A stretch of 64,000 nt of DNA from Acidimicrobiia bacterium (GTDB taxonomy: Bacteria; Actinomycetota; Acidimicrobiia; Acidimicrobiales; AC-14), in the NCBI GenBank assembly GCA_023264995.1, contig JAHFUR010000015.1:32938-96937 (forward strand), in the 5' to 3' direction. The translations under genes and the position numbers were made by a program. Under the pieces are notes generated by a model, which was not told the DNA's origin, did no database searches, and saw only the letters and a list, made by a program, of their open reading frames with translations. This document shows, piece by piece, positions 34,158 through 43,851 of this stretch (position 1 is its first letter; every line of letters starts with the position of its first letter).

Positions 34158-34235
34158 GCCGTCCGGACCGGCCTCCCGGGCCGGTCAGTGGTCCTCTGAC
34201 CACTGAACCGTCTGGACCGGCCTCCCGGGCCGGTC
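34138..34235. repeat. Tandem 49-bp duplication carrying hairpins, candidate double terminator
   Basis: Two adjacent 49-bp units, 34138-34186 and 34187-34235, differ at only three positions. Each holds a stem GACCGGCC-TCCCG-GGCCGGTC (8 bp, 5-nt loop) and a flanking AGTGGTC...GACCACT inverted repeat. They lie between the convergent HAD phosphatase and lipoprotein genes, and the first copy contains the HAD stop codon. Most likely a duplicated bidirectional terminator; no U-tract. Confidence 0.85.
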
Positions 34236-34650
34236 ACGAGTTGGCGTAGATCCAGGGGTCGACGGTGAGGTACTGGCGGCGGGCGGCGCAGGTGTCCTGC
34301 ACCGCGGTGAGGTGCAGGACAGCCTTCCCTGCTTCCTGCTCCCCGGTGACCAGCACGTCGTAGTCGCCGGTCTCCTGGCCGCACGCCTTCGAGAACACGA
34401 CCAGGCGGCCGGCGCTCAGGGTGAACGAGCCCGAGCTGGGCCCTGGCCCGTCGGGCACGATCAGCACGTAGGTCCCGTCGGAGCGGAGCTGGAGCAGGCC
34501 TTGGTGGATGGAGCGGTAGATGCCGGTGACGTCCTTCGCCGTGGCCGGGACTCCCGGCGCCGGCGGTTGGACGTTGCTGGCCGGCGGGTCCTTGAAGCTG
34601 CACGCCCCGGTCAGCACGGCAACGAGGACCAAGGCGAAGAGGCGTTTCAT
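34234..34650 (-). CDS. Small secreted lipoprotein, unknown function
   Basis: 138 aa. Signal MKRLFALVLVAVLTGACSF with lipobox TGAC, then a Pro-rich linker and a beta-rich domain (VTGIYRSIHQGLLQLRSDGTYVLIVPDG) with two further cysteines that may form a disulfide. The shape suggests a small lipocalin-like or META-like barrel, which is speculation. The ATG at 34650 is set by the signal peptide. The stop lies at the edge of the duplicated hairpin repeat. No operon partner. Confidence 0.72.
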   Translation of the reverse strand: MKRLFALVLVAVLTGACSFKDPPASNVQPPAPGVPATAKDVTGIYRSIHQGLLQLRSDGTYVLIVPDGPGPSSGSFTLSAGRLVVFSKACGQETGDYDVLVTGEQEAGKAVLHLTAVQDTCAARRQYLTVDPWIYANS

Positions 34651-34753
34651 CTCGGGGGATCCTGCCCTGTGCGGCGTCGATCGGGGAAATGCTTGATCTT
34701 GGGTGGCCCGTCGGATCAGATGGGAGCGATACCTGTCCGAGAAGGAGGTGGTC

Positions 34754-35260
34754 GTGAACAAGTCCGATGTGATCCAAGACGTGGCCGGCGCAGCCGGCGT
34801 GAGCAAGGCCGATGTCGAGAAGGTGATCGACGCCTTCTTCGACACGGTCCGCGTCGCCGTGGGCAAGGGTGACCGGGTGGCGTGGCCGAGCTTCGGTGCG
34901 TTCTCGGCGACCCAGCGCCAGGCCCGCACCGGGCGCAACCCCCGCACCGGCGAGCCGGTGCCCATCGCCGCCTCGACGGCGGTCAAGTTCTCTTCGAGCG
35001 CTGCGTTGAAGACGGCGTTGAACCCGCCGCCGGCCAAGGCGGCGAAGAAGGGGGCCAAGAAGGCGGCCCCCGCGGCGAAGGCGAAGGCGCCGGCCGCTGC
35101 CACGGCGAAGGCGGCCAAGGCTGCGCCGGCCAAGGCCGCGCCCGCCAAGAAGTCTGCGGCCACCAAGGCCGCGCCGGCCAAGGCTGCCCCCGCGCCGAAG
35201 GCGGCGAAGGCCACGGCCACCAAGGCCGCGCCGGCCAAGAAGGCCACCAAGAAGAAGTAG
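34754..35260 (+). CDS. hup: HU-family DNA-binding protein with histone H1-like tail
   Basis: 168 aa. Residues 1-92 are a complete HU fold (NKSDVIQDVAGAAGVSKADVEKVIDAFF; FGAFSATQRQARTGRNPRTGEPVPIAAS). From about 93 to the end is a lysine/alanine/proline repeat tail of AKKAAPAKA type ending KKATKKK, as in mycobacterial HupB. It compacts the nucleoid; the tail adds DNA binding and is a site of modification in relatives. The GTG at 34754 has an ideal AAGGAGGT 4-5 nt upstream. Confidence 0.95.
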   Translation: MNKSDVIQDVAGAAGVSKADVEKVIDAFFDTVRVAVGKGDRVAWPSFGAFSATQRQARTGRNPRTGEPVPIAASTAVKFSSSAALKTALNPPPAKAAKKGAKKAAPAAKAKAPAAATAKAAKAAPAKAAPAKKSAATKAAPAKAAPAPKAAKATATKAAPAKKATKKK

Positions 35261-35283
35261 CCGGCGGCCGCGGCGGCGGCTAC
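35257..35283. terminator. Possible bidirectional terminator between hup and PIG-L gene
   Basis: GTAGCCG at 35257-35263 pairs with CGGCTAC at 35277-35283 around a GC-rich loop. It straddles the two convergent stop codons, 19 nt apart. It lacks a U-tract, so this is only a plausible hairpin. Confidence 0.35.
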
Positions 35284-36011
35284 AGGTTCGAGATCAGCTT
35301 GAACAGCTCGGCGGGCCCGACGCCTTCACCGGCGCCGGCGTCGGCGGCGCGCCGGCGGATCTTGTCCCGGAACCGCTCGACCTGCTCAGTCGAGGACGGG
35401 TCGTCGATGTCCATCGTTGTGCGGTACTGGCTGCGGTGCTCGAGGAGGGCGGCCACCTTGGCGTCGAGGCCGGCGGCGACGTCCTCGACGTGGTCGGCCT
35501 CGTCCGCCTCCCAGAGGAGCAAGTGCGACGGCCGGTGGGGCGCCTCGGCCTGCTCGGGGAAGAAGTGGGGGTCGCGGGCGGCCACGATGCCTTCGACGGC
35601 CAGGAAGCCGGCGTGGCGGTGGTCGGGGTGGAGGCGGTAGCGCTTCCACGGGTCGTGGCCGAGGACGACGTCGGGCCGCAGCCGCCGGATCCAGTGGCAG
35701 ACCTCGGCCCGCTGGCGGAGGCCCGACTCCAGCTCGCCGTCACGCCAGCCGAGGAACACCACCGAGCCGGTGCCGCCCAGGGCCACTGAGGCGGCCCGTT
35801 GTTCGAGCTGGCGGCTGGCCACGAGGACGGCGGGGTCGTCGGCGGGGTCCCACGAGCCCTTGGAGCCGTCGGTGCAGACCAGGTGGGAGATCTCACAGCC
35901 CGCGGCGGCCCACTTGGCCAGGGTGCCGCCGCAGCCGAACTCCACGTCGTCGGGGTGGGCGGCGATGGCCAGGGCCCGCGCCGGGGTGGGGAGGTCGTGC
36001 GTCACGCTCAC
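35280..36011 (-). CDS. PIG-L family deacetylase
   Basis: 243 aa. Zinc-binding motif AHPDDVEFG near residues 16-24 and distal His in LHPDHRHAG are intact. The family includes N-acetylglucosaminyl-inositol and mycothiol-pathway deacetylases (MshB, Mca) as well as others, and the sequence alone does not tell which. The GTG at 36011 overlaps the cofC stop by 4 nt; another GTG at 36005 is possible. It is the last gene of the metallophosphoesterase-ABM-cofC operon. Confidence 0.88.
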   Translation of the reverse strand: MSVTHDLPTPARALAIAAHPDDVEFGCGGTLAKWAAAGCEISHLVCTDGSKGSWDPADDPAVLVASRQLEQRAASVALGGTGSVVFLGWRDGELESGLRQRAEVCHWIRRLRPDVVLGHDPWKRYRLHPDHRHAGFLAVEGIVAARDPHFFPEQAEAPHRPSHLLLWEADEADHVEDVAAGLDAKVAALLEHRSQYRTTMDIDDPSSTEQVERFRDKIRRRAADAGAGEGVGPAELFKLISNL

Positions 36012-36595
36012 GACGCCAGGGCCCGGAAGGCCACCAGGTCGGCTGGCAGGTCGACGTCGTGGGACAGCGACGGTTCGCGCACGACGCGCAGGGCCAGGCC
36101 CAGGCGGTGCGCCTCGGCGCCGTGGCGGGTAAAGGAGCCCGGGCCGTAGGAAAAGGTGAAGCCGGCGTCGCCCGGCACGCAGATCACGTTGGTCCCGTTG
36201 TCGATGTGGTCGGGCACCAGGGTCACGCCGGCGAAACGGGCCACCCACGCCAGCCGTCCGGCCTGGGGCAGGTCGGCGTGGGCGACGACCACCCGTCGCG
36301 CCCCGCCGGCGGCCAGCCGGGCCACGCCGGCTTCGACGGCCCGGTTGAGGCCCCGCTCGGGTTCCCAGACCACGAGCGCACCGAGGTCGCGCGCCCACGT
36401 GGCCACCTCGGCGTCGTCGCAGACCACCGCCGTGGGCAGGGGTGCGGCCGACCGCACCACATGGGTGGCCATGGCCCGGGCCAGCTCGGCGCGGTGCGCG
36501 GGGCCGAGGGCCGGCGCCAGCCGCAGCTTGGCTTCGCCGAAGGACTTCACGGGGACCAGGACGGCAACCGGCCCGAAGGACGCCAGCGCGCTCAT
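36008..36595 (-). CDS. cofC: 2-phospho-L-lactate guanylyltransferase CofC (F420 biosynthesis)
   Basis: 195 aa. The CofC nucleotidyltransferase features are visible: VLVPVKSFGEAKLRLAPALG (with KSF...K), TAVVCDDAEVATWA, VVVAHADLP, and GTNVICVPGDAGFTFSYGPGSFTRH, the last being highly diagnostic. It activates 2-phospholactate or phosphoenolpyruvate with GTP in the F420 pathway. Start ATG at 36595 overlaps the ABM-like stop (ATGA). Implies the cell makes F420, though no other F420 gene is in this window. Confidence 0.9.
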   Translation of the reverse strand: MSALASFGPVAVLVPVKSFGEAKLRLAPALGPAHRAELARAMATHVVRSAAPLPTAVVCDDAEVATWARDLGALVVWEPERGLNRAVEAGVARLAAGGARRVVVAHADLPQAGRLAWVARFAGVTLVPDHIDNGTNVICVPGDAGFTFSYGPGSFTRHGAEAHRLGLALRVVREPSLSHDVDLPADLVAFRALAS

Positions 36596-36900
36596 TGCAG
36601 GACGTGCAGGACCTTGGCCACCGGCTCCTGGCGCAGCAGCTGGCGCACCCGGACCAGCGCTTCCTGCACGCCGTGCGACGCCATCGCCGCGGCCATCTCG
36701 TCGAGGGAGGACCATCGGGAGATCGCCGCCCCTTCGACCAGCCCGCCGGCATTGGGTTCGACGGTCACCGCCAGCTCGAGCCCGAGGCAGCCGGCGCACC
36801 CGGCGAAGGCCGGGACCACGTCGTCCACGAAGAGGCGGCGCATCTCCTCCACGTCGGCCGGGTCGACGGCACTCTGGTAGAAGCGCAGGTACTCGGCCAT
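36592..36900 (-). CDS. Antibiotic biosynthesis monooxygenase-like (dimeric alpha/beta barrel) protein
   Basis: 102 aa, of the small ferredoxin-like dimeric barrel type (MAEYLRFYQSAVDPADVEEMRRLF, then AFAGCAGCLGLELAVTVEPNAG). The family label covers monooxygenases and regulators, so a precise function is not assigned. Two cysteines (GCAGC) are unusual for this fold. The ATG overlaps the metallophosphoesterase stop by 1 nt (TGATG) and the stop overlaps cofC by 4 nt, so it is translationally coupled to both. Confidence 0.7.
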   Translation of the reverse strand: MAEYLRFYQSAVDPADVEEMRRLFVDDVVPAFAGCAGCLGLELAVTVEPNAGGLVEGAAISRWSSLDEMAAAMASHGVQEALVRVRQLLRQEPVAKVLHVLQ

Positions 36901-37772
36901 CAGGGCCTCCACGTGCTCTTGGTGAACATGGCCGCAAGGTCGGGGTTGCTCGACAGCGCCATGCGCCGCCGGTCGAGCACACCGGCCACCCGTTCCCCGG
37001 TGCCCGGGTACTTGAGCGTCACCCGGACCTCGTCGGGGGTGACCTCGATCACGTTGTAGGACGGCCGGGTGTAGCCCCGGACCCGGTGGGACGACACGGT
37101 GCCCGACGTGATGAGCAGGACCTGGTCGAGCAGCCACACGTGGGGCACGTGCTTGTGGCCCGACAGTACGACGTCGACCTTGAGCTCGGTGAGGAGGGCA
37201 AGGACGTCGCCGGCGTCCCAGACGGTGTTGCGCTCGCGGCCGGTGCCCGGGACGGGCACGAGGTGGTGGTGGAGCACGAACACCTTGAAGTCGGCCTCGG
37301 CCGCGAACTGGTCGCGGATCCAGCGGTAGCGCTCACGGCCGACCTCACCCTCGGCCAGGTCGGGCTTCGACGAGTCGATGGCCACGACCTGGACCCGGAA
37401 CGGGACCGGCCGTTCGTGGCTTGGCCCGTCAAGGCTCGGGAGGGTCAGGGAGATGACCCGGTCTCCCTTGTCGGCCACGTCGCCGACTCCGAACACGTCG
37501 CGGAAGTGGAGGTACCCGACGTTCTTGGAGTCGTGGTTCCCGGGGATGACCAGCATGGTGAAACCGGCTTGGAACAGCGGCTCCAGGAAGCGCTGGGCGG
37601 TGCGGAACTCGCCGGCGTAGCCCTCGGCGGTGAGGTCGCCGCCAATGACGACCAGGTCGGGGTTCAAAGCGATGGTCTCGTGCACCGCGGTCTCGAGCAG
37701 GCCGGCGTCGAAGTACGGCGATCCGCAGTGGAGATCCGAGAGCTGGGCGACGACGAACTCTCCGCGTGCCAT
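36900..37772 (-). CDS. Metallophosphoesterase (CpdA-like)
   Basis: 290 aa. Calcineurin-fold motifs: LSDLHCGSPYF (D13, H15), VIGGDLTAEG, VIPGNHDSKN, LHHHLVPVPG and SGHKHVPHV. This is the class that includes cAMP phosphodiesterase CpdA and other phosphodiesterases. ATG start at 37772; first gene of the four-gene operon. Whether it acts on a cyclic nucleotide or a phospholipid cannot be told from sequence. Confidence 0.87.
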   Translation of the reverse strand: MARGEFVVAQLSDLHCGSPYFDAGLLETAVHETIALNPDLVVIGGDLTAEGYAGEFRTAQRFLEPLFQAGFTMLVIPGNHDSKNVGYLHFRDVFGVGDVADKGDRVISLTLPSLDGPSHERPVPFRVQVVAIDSSKPDLAEGEVGRERYRWIRDQFAAEADFKVFVLHHHLVPVPGTGRERNTVWDAGDVLALLTELKVDVVLSGHKHVPHVWLLDQVLLITSGTVSSHRVRGYTRPSYNVIEVTPDEVRVTLKYPGTGERVAGVLDRRRMALSSNPDLAAMFTKSTWRP

Positions 37773-37831
37773 TCGCCTCGGAGCATACGGGAGCGGGCAG
37801 GTAGGGTTCCGACCGTGCCGGCCGGCTGTCC

Positions 37832-38851
37832 ATGAGAAGCAGCGTCTGCGTGCTGGGGGCGGGTTCGTGGGGGACGGCGATGGCCGCCATGTGCGCCCAC
37901 AAGGTGCCGACGACGCTGTGGGCCCGCCGGCCGGAGCTGGCCGCGGCGATGGCCCGGGACGGGCGCAACGTCGGCTACCTGCCCGACCTGGCCCTGCCGC
38001 CCGGGCTCCGCGTGACCTCGGTCCTGGCCGACGCGGTGGCCGGCGCCGGCGTGGTCGTGATGGCCGTGCCGTCGCACGGGTTCCGCGCCGTCTTGGCCGA
38101 GGCTGCCGGCCCGCTCGGTGCCGGCGTCCCCGTCGTCAGCCTGACCAAGGGGGTCGAGCAGGGGAGCCTGGCCCGGATGACCGAGGTGATCGCCGAGGTC
38201 GTGCCCGGCCACCCCTACGCGGTCCTCACCGGGCCGAACCTGGTCGGCGAGATCGTGGCCGGTTTCCCGACGGCCAGCGTGATCGCGGCGACCGACAACG
38301 GCGTCGCCGAACGGCTGCAGCAGCTCTTCAGCACCGGGTCGTTCCGGGTGTACACCAACCCTGACGTCGTGGGGTGTGAGCTCGGGGGCGCCCTCAAGAA
38401 CGTCGTCGCCATCGCCGCCGGCGTGGCCGACGGGCTCGGCTTCGGGGACAACACCCGCGCCGCCCTCATCACCCGGGGGGTGGCCGAGCTGACGCGGCTC
38501 GGCGTGGCCCTGGGCGGCCAGCCCCTGACCTTTGGAGGCCTCACGGGGATGGGCGACCTGGTGGCCACCTGCACGAGCCGGCAGAGCCGGAACCGCCAGG
38601 TGGGCGAGGACCTGGCCCGGGGCCGGGCCCTGGCCGAGATCACCGCCGGCACCCGCATGGTGGCCGAAGGGGTGCGGACCTCGGCCGCGGTGGTGGAGCT
38701 GGCCGCCCGCGTCGGCGTCGAGATGCCGATCGCCGACCAGGTGGTCGCCGTGCTGCACGGCGTGACCCCGGCGGCCGAGGTCGTCGCCGCCCTGATGGGC
38801 CGGATGATGAAGCCCGAGCTTCATGGCCTGAGCGACCGGGCTCGCCGGTAA
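37832..38851 (+). CDS. gpsA: NAD(P)H-dependent glycerol-3-phosphate dehydrogenase
   Basis: 339 aa. NAD-binding GAGSWGTAMA at about 9-18, SHGFR, GPNLVGEI, the catalytic Lys in ELGGALKNVVAIAAG and the GDLVATCTSRQSRN signature are all present. It makes glycerol-3-phosphate for phospholipid synthesis. ATG at 37832. Divergent from the metallophosphoesterase operon with 59 nt between starts. Length is normal. Confidence 0.96.
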   Translation: MRSSVCVLGAGSWGTAMAAMCAHKVPTTLWARRPELAAAMARDGRNVGYLPDLALPPGLRVTSVLADAVAGAGVVVMAVPSHGFRAVLAEAAGPLGAGVPVVSLTKGVEQGSLARMTEVIAEVVPGHPYAVLTGPNLVGEIVAGFPTASVIAATDNGVAERLQQLFSTGSFRVYTNPDVVGCELGGALKNVVAIAAGVADGLGFGDNTRAALITRGVAELTRLGVALGGQPLTFGGLTGMGDLVATCTSRQSRNRQVGEDLARGRALAEITAGTRMVAEGVRTSAAVVELAARVGVEMPIADQVVAVLHGVTPAAEVVAALMGRMMKPELHGLSDRARR

Positions 38852-38950
38852 GTTCGCAGGCAGCCCTCAGCCATCTCCCAGGTGGTCGGTCCATCGTGGG
38901 CGGATGCGTCCGAGCCATTTTGCCCGTCCGTCCGTCGTACTCTTTGCCGG

Positions 38951-39996
<1,046 letters not shown>

Positions 39997-40000
<4 letters not shown>

Positions 40001-40935
40001 AGGTACTGCCGTCGAGCGGCGCCCAGCAGGGCGCCCAGCGGCCGGAGGAGGTACTGCGCCGCCTGCAGCTCACCATTACCCGCCGCCTCGACGGCCTGCT
40101 CCAGGGCGACTACCAGGCCCTCCTCCCCGGGCTGGGCAGCGAGCCCGGCGACAGTCGCGAGTACCAGGAGGGCGACGACGTGCGCCGGATGGACTGGGCC
40201 GTCACCGCCCGGACCACGGTGCCCCACGTCCGCGACCCCGTCGCCGACCGCGAGCTCGAGTCCTGGGCCATCGTCGACTGCTCGGCCAGCCTCGACTTCG
40301 GTACGGCCAGTTGCGAGAAGCGCGACCTGAGCCTGGCCGCCGTCGCCGCGATCGGCTTCATGACCACCCGTACCGGGAACCGCTTCGGCGCGTTGCTCGT
40401 CCGCCCCGGCGGTGTCACGCGCATCCCGTCCCGGCCCGGCCGCCAGCCCCTCATGGCGCTGCTCCACCGGCTGGCCACGCTGGAGCGGGTCGACGGTGCC
40501 GGCGCCACCGACCTCGGCGCGGCCATCACCAGCCACATGGTGGCCCGGACCCGGCGGGGCCTGTGCGTGGTCGTGTCGGACTTCCTCTCGCCCCCCGGGT
40601 GGGAACGCCCGCTGACCGGGCTGGCGGCCCGCCACCAGGTGCTCGCCGTCGAGATCATCGACCCCCGGGAGCTGGAGCTCCCCAACGTCGGCTTCCTGAC
40701 CCTCGTCGACCCTGAGACGGGCCGGCGCATGGCGGTGCAGACGGCCAAGGCCAGCATCCGCCGGCGCTACGCCGAGGCGGCCGCGGCCCAACGGGCCGAG
40801 ACCGCCATGGCCATCCGGCGCAGCGGGGCGCAGCACCTTGTCCTGCGGACCGATCGCGACTGGCTTCGCGACGTGGTCGACTTCGTCCTGTCCGCCCGCC
40901 GCCACCGAGGCGGCCTTCAGAGAGCCACCCGCTGA
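39997..40935 (+). CDS. DUF58 protein
   Basis: 312 aa. The DUF58 core motif GDSREYQEGDDVRRMDWAVTART is at about residues 49-70, followed by the VWA-like fold (SWAIVDCSASLDFG and VVVSDFLSP). It is the usual partner of MoxR and a VWA protein. No transmembrane segment is evident, so it is probably soluble here. GTG at 39997 overlaps the moxR stop by 4 nt; the next gene starts 5 nt downstream. Confidence 0.9.
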
Positions 40936-40940
40936 CCTCG

Positions 40941-41900
40941 ATGATCCTCGCCCTCACGTTCCTCTCCCGCAGCCGCCTGTGGTTCCTCCTGCTGGTCGCC
41001 GCCCTCCTCGCCGCCTACGTGATGATGCAGCTGCGGCGCAAGGAGTACGCGGTCAGGTTCACCAACCTGGCGTTGCTGGACTCGATCGCGCCCAAGCGTC
41101 CCGGCTGGCGCCGGCATGTTCCGGCCACCGCCTTCGTGCTGGCCATGATCGCCATGGTCACGGCGTTCGCCCGCCCGGCCCGGCCGGTCAAGGTGCCCCG
41201 GGAACGGGCCACCGTGGTGATGGCCATCGACGTCTCGTTGTCGATGGAAGCCACCGACGTGCAGCCCAACCGTCTCATCGCCGCCCAGGAGGCGGCCAAG
41301 TCGTTCGTCGACATCGTCCCGGGCCGCCTCAACCTCGGTCTGGTGGCGTTCTCGGGGACGGCCCAGGTGCTCGTGTCGCCGACCACCGACCACGCCCTGC
41401 TCAAGCGCAGCATCGACAACCTGGAGCTCGGGCCCCGCACCGCCATCGGCGAGGCCGTGTTCGCCAGCCTGGGCAGCATCGCCTCGGTGGTCTCCGAGCC
41501 GGGCCAGGCGCCGCCTCCGGGGCGCATCGTGCTCATGTCCGACGGCGAGACCACCGTCGGCCGGCCCAACGACCAGGCCACGAAGGCGGCCGTGGACGCC
41601 AAAGTCCAGGTGTCCACCATCGCCTTCGGCACCGACGACGGTTTCGTCGTCGTCGAGGGCCGCAACATCCCGGTACCGGTCAACCGCGACGCCTTGGCCC
41701 AGATCGCCGACGCCACCGGCGGGAAGGCCTTCGAGGCCGGGACGGCCAAGGAGCTGCGCCGGGTCTACGCCGACATCGGCAGCTCCATCGGCTACCGCAC
41801 CGAGGAGCGCGAAGTCACGTCCTGGGTCGTGGGCCTGGCCCTCGTCTTCGCCCTGGCCGCCGCCGCCGGCTCCCTGCTCTGGACCTCGCGCCTGCCCTAA
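40941..41900 (+). CDS. VWA-domain membrane protein (BatA-like)
   Basis: 319 aa. N-terminal membrane helix (LWFLLLVAALLAAYVMM), a second near 62-80, a VWA domain with MIDAS AIDVSLSMEATD (DxSxS) and VLMSDGETT, and a C-terminal helix (WVVGLALVFALAAAAGSLLW). It completes the MoxR-DUF58-VWA module, proposed to mature or fold envelope proteins. ATG at 40941. Its end is 2 nt from a 54-bp palindrome. Confidence 0.9.
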   Translation: MILALTFLSRSRLWFLLLVAALLAAYVMMQLRRKEYAVRFTNLALLDSIAPKRPGWRRHVPATAFVLAMIAMVTAFARPARPVKVPRERATVVMAIDVSLSMEATDVQPNRLIAAQEAAKSFVDIVPGRLNLGLVAFSGTAQVLVSPTTDHALLKRSIDNLELGPRTAIGEAVFASLGSIASVVSEPGQAPPPGRIVLMSDGETTVGRPNDQATKAAVDAKVQVSTIAFGTDDGFVVVEGRNIPVPVNRDALAQIADATGGKAFEAGTAKELRRVYADIGSSIGYRTEEREVTSWVVGLALVFALAAAAGSLLWTSRLP

Positions 41901-41902
41901 AC

Positions 41903-41956
41903 GCCGAACTGGCTGCAGTTACCCGCCAATTGGCGGGTAACTGCAGCCAGTTCGGC
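41903..41956. terminator. 54-bp perfect palindrome between convergent genes
   Basis: All 27 base pairs from 41903 to 41956 are matched with no loop (centre CCAATTGG). The arms start GCCGAACTGG and each contains CTGCAG. It sits between the stops of the VWA gene (41900) and channel gene (41968). As RNA it would fold equally from either strand, so a bidirectional terminator is the simplest reading. No U-tract. An unusually long arm makes other roles possible. Confidence 0.7.
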
Positions 41957-41967
41957 AGGGTGGGGGG

Positions 41968-43812
41968 TCAGGCCAGGACGACCACCTGGTCGCCGGCGCC
42001 GAGGGTGACGGTGGCGGACTTGGGCGGGTTGAGCACGACCTGGCCGGAGGCCAGCCGGTAGCCCAGCGCCACCTGCGACTGCGCCCTGGCCGCGGCGACC
42101 ACGCCGGCGAACTCCATCGGGTCACCGCCGGCGTACAGGTCGGCCGGGCGGACCGAGATGGACGCGCCGGTGGCATCGAACAGCTCGCCCAGCACCCGGT
42201 CCAGGGCCGGGCGCTCGACAAGCTGGGCGATCATCAGGCTGGACAGTTGGTCGCTGACCACCAGGTCGTCGGCGCCGGTGCGCTCGGCGATGACCGCGTC
42301 GCGCGAGTCGAGCACTTCGGCCACCACCCGGGCCGTGCCTCGTACCCCCTTCAGGGTCAGCAGGGTCAGGAGGGTGCGGGCGTCGGCATGGGCCGGGGAG
42401 AGCACGTCGCGGTAGCCGAGGACGACCACGTGGTCGTAGTGGTTCTCCTCCATGAGGGCGACGAGGCGGTCGGGGTCGTCGCCGTCGACGAGGAACCGTA
42501 CGGTGAGCCGCTCACAGGTCGACACCAGTGACTCCGCCGGGACCATGCCGCCGTCGACGGCGACGTCGACGGCGCGTGGCCCGGTGGCCACCGCGTCGAG
42601 CTCGGCCAGGATGCGTGACCCGAGGGCGCTCCACCCGACCACCAGCATGGTGGCGGTCGACGGGCCGGCGCCGGCGGCCGACCGCCCGGCCGCCGGTACG
42701 GCGACGTCGCGGAAGCCGGTGAAGGTGACGGTGTCGTCGTCGGCCGAGATGGCGATGATCTGGTCGCCCGGCTCGAACCGGGTCGCCATCGGCGGGGCCA
42801 GGTGGATGTCGCCGGCGGCCGTCGCCCGGCCGATCACCGTGGAGGTGCCGTAGGCCAGGAGCGCCTCACCGAAGGTGTGGCCGTCGAGCTGGGGGGCGGC
42901 GGCGAAGTAGATCTCGTCGCCAGCGAAGTCGAGCAGCTCGCGGTAGACGATCCCGAGCCCGGCCTGGTAGCACGCCTGGGCGGTGACCTTGGCGATGATG
43001 TCGTCGGCCTCGACGGTCAGCACGCGGTCGCCGGCGGCCGACGAGAGCGAGCGGGCGTTGCGGGCGTCGAGCATCTCGACGATGACCGGCGGGCGGTTGT
43101 CCGAACCCTCGCTGAGGACGGCGAGGGTGGCGCGGACGGCGCCGGCGTCGCCGTCGCCGGAGTCGCCGGCCAGGACCACGACCGACCGGGCGCCGGCGAC
43201 GTTCACGAGCTGCAGGTCGGCCGGGCTGGCCGGGTCGCCGGTGCGGCACACGACCCGAGTGGTACGGAGGTCGGCGATGCGGGCCCGGACCGCGTCCTCC
43301 ATGTCCGACTTCGGCTCCTCGGCCAGGATGACGACGACCGCCCGGCGCTGGTTCGAATTGGCCTCGATGAGCTCGGAGAGGATGGCGAAGAGCCGCGACG
43401 ACCACCCCAGGACGAGCACGTGGCCGGTCTCCAGGACCGGGCTCCGGCCCTTGCCCAGGCTGGCGATGCGCTGGTCGATGCTGGATGCGATGAGGCCGAT
43501 CAGGGAGGTGAACACCAGGATGCCGGCCAGGGTCACGACCAGCGTGACGACGCGGAGACCCCAGCCGTTGTCGGCCGAGAAGGTGCCGGAGTCGAAGACC
43601 CGCAGCAGGGACTGCCAGAACGACTCGAAGAAGCTGGCCGATTCGCCGTCGGCGATGCCGAGGCCCAACCCGGCCACGACGCCGGCGGCCAGCACGAGGA
43701 ACAGAAGGGTCGCACCACCCAGCCAGCCGATGAGCACCCACGGGCCTCGCGACAGGCTGCTGTCGAACCGGTAGCGGAGGCGTTCGAGGGGGCGGGGGCG
43801 GGGTGCGGGCAT
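41968..43812 (-). CDS. CASTOR/POLLUX-type RCK ion channel protein
   Basis: 614 aa. Two membrane helices (about 27-51, 85-112), with FFESFWQSLLRVFDSGTFSADNGWG between them as a pore-like loop, then two RCK/TrkA_N-like Rossmann domains (HVLVLGWSSRLFAILSELIEAN; MLVVGWSALGSRILAELDAV) and TrkA_C-like ends. The layout matches bacterial CASTOR/POLLUX-related channels. Likely a ligand-gated cation channel; ion unknown. ATG at 43812. Confidence 0.86.
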   Translation of the reverse strand: MPAPRPRPLERLRYRFDSSLSRGPWVLIGWLGGATLLFLVLAAGVVAGLGLGIADGESASFFESFWQSLLRVFDSGTFSADNGWGLRVVTLVVTLAGILVFTSLIGLIASSIDQRIASLGKGRSPVLETGHVLVLGWSSRLFAILSELIEANSNQRRAVVVILAEEPKSDMEDAVRARIADLRTTRVVCRTGDPASPADLQLVNVAGARSVVVLAGDSGDGDAGAVRATLAVLSEGSDNRPPVIVEMLDARNARSLSSAAGDRVLTVEADDIIAKVTAQACYQAGLGIVYRELLDFAGDEIYFAAAPQLDGHTFGEALLAYGTSTVIGRATAAGDIHLAPPMATRFEPGDQIIAISADDDTVTFTGFRDVAVPAAGRSAAGAGPSTATMLVVGWSALGSRILAELDAVATGPRAVDVAVDGGMVPAESLVSTCERLTVRFLVDGDDPDRLVALMEENHYDHVVVLGYRDVLSPAHADARTLLTLLTLKGVRGTARVVAEVLDSRDAVIAERTGADDLVVSDQLSSLMIAQLVERPALDRVLGELFDATGASISVRPADLYAGGDPMEFAGVVAAARAQSQVALGYRLASGQVVLNPPKSATVTLGAGDQVVVLA

Positions 43813-43851
43813 CGGCCGCAGGGTAGTGGCGAAGCGGTACCGTGGTCACTC

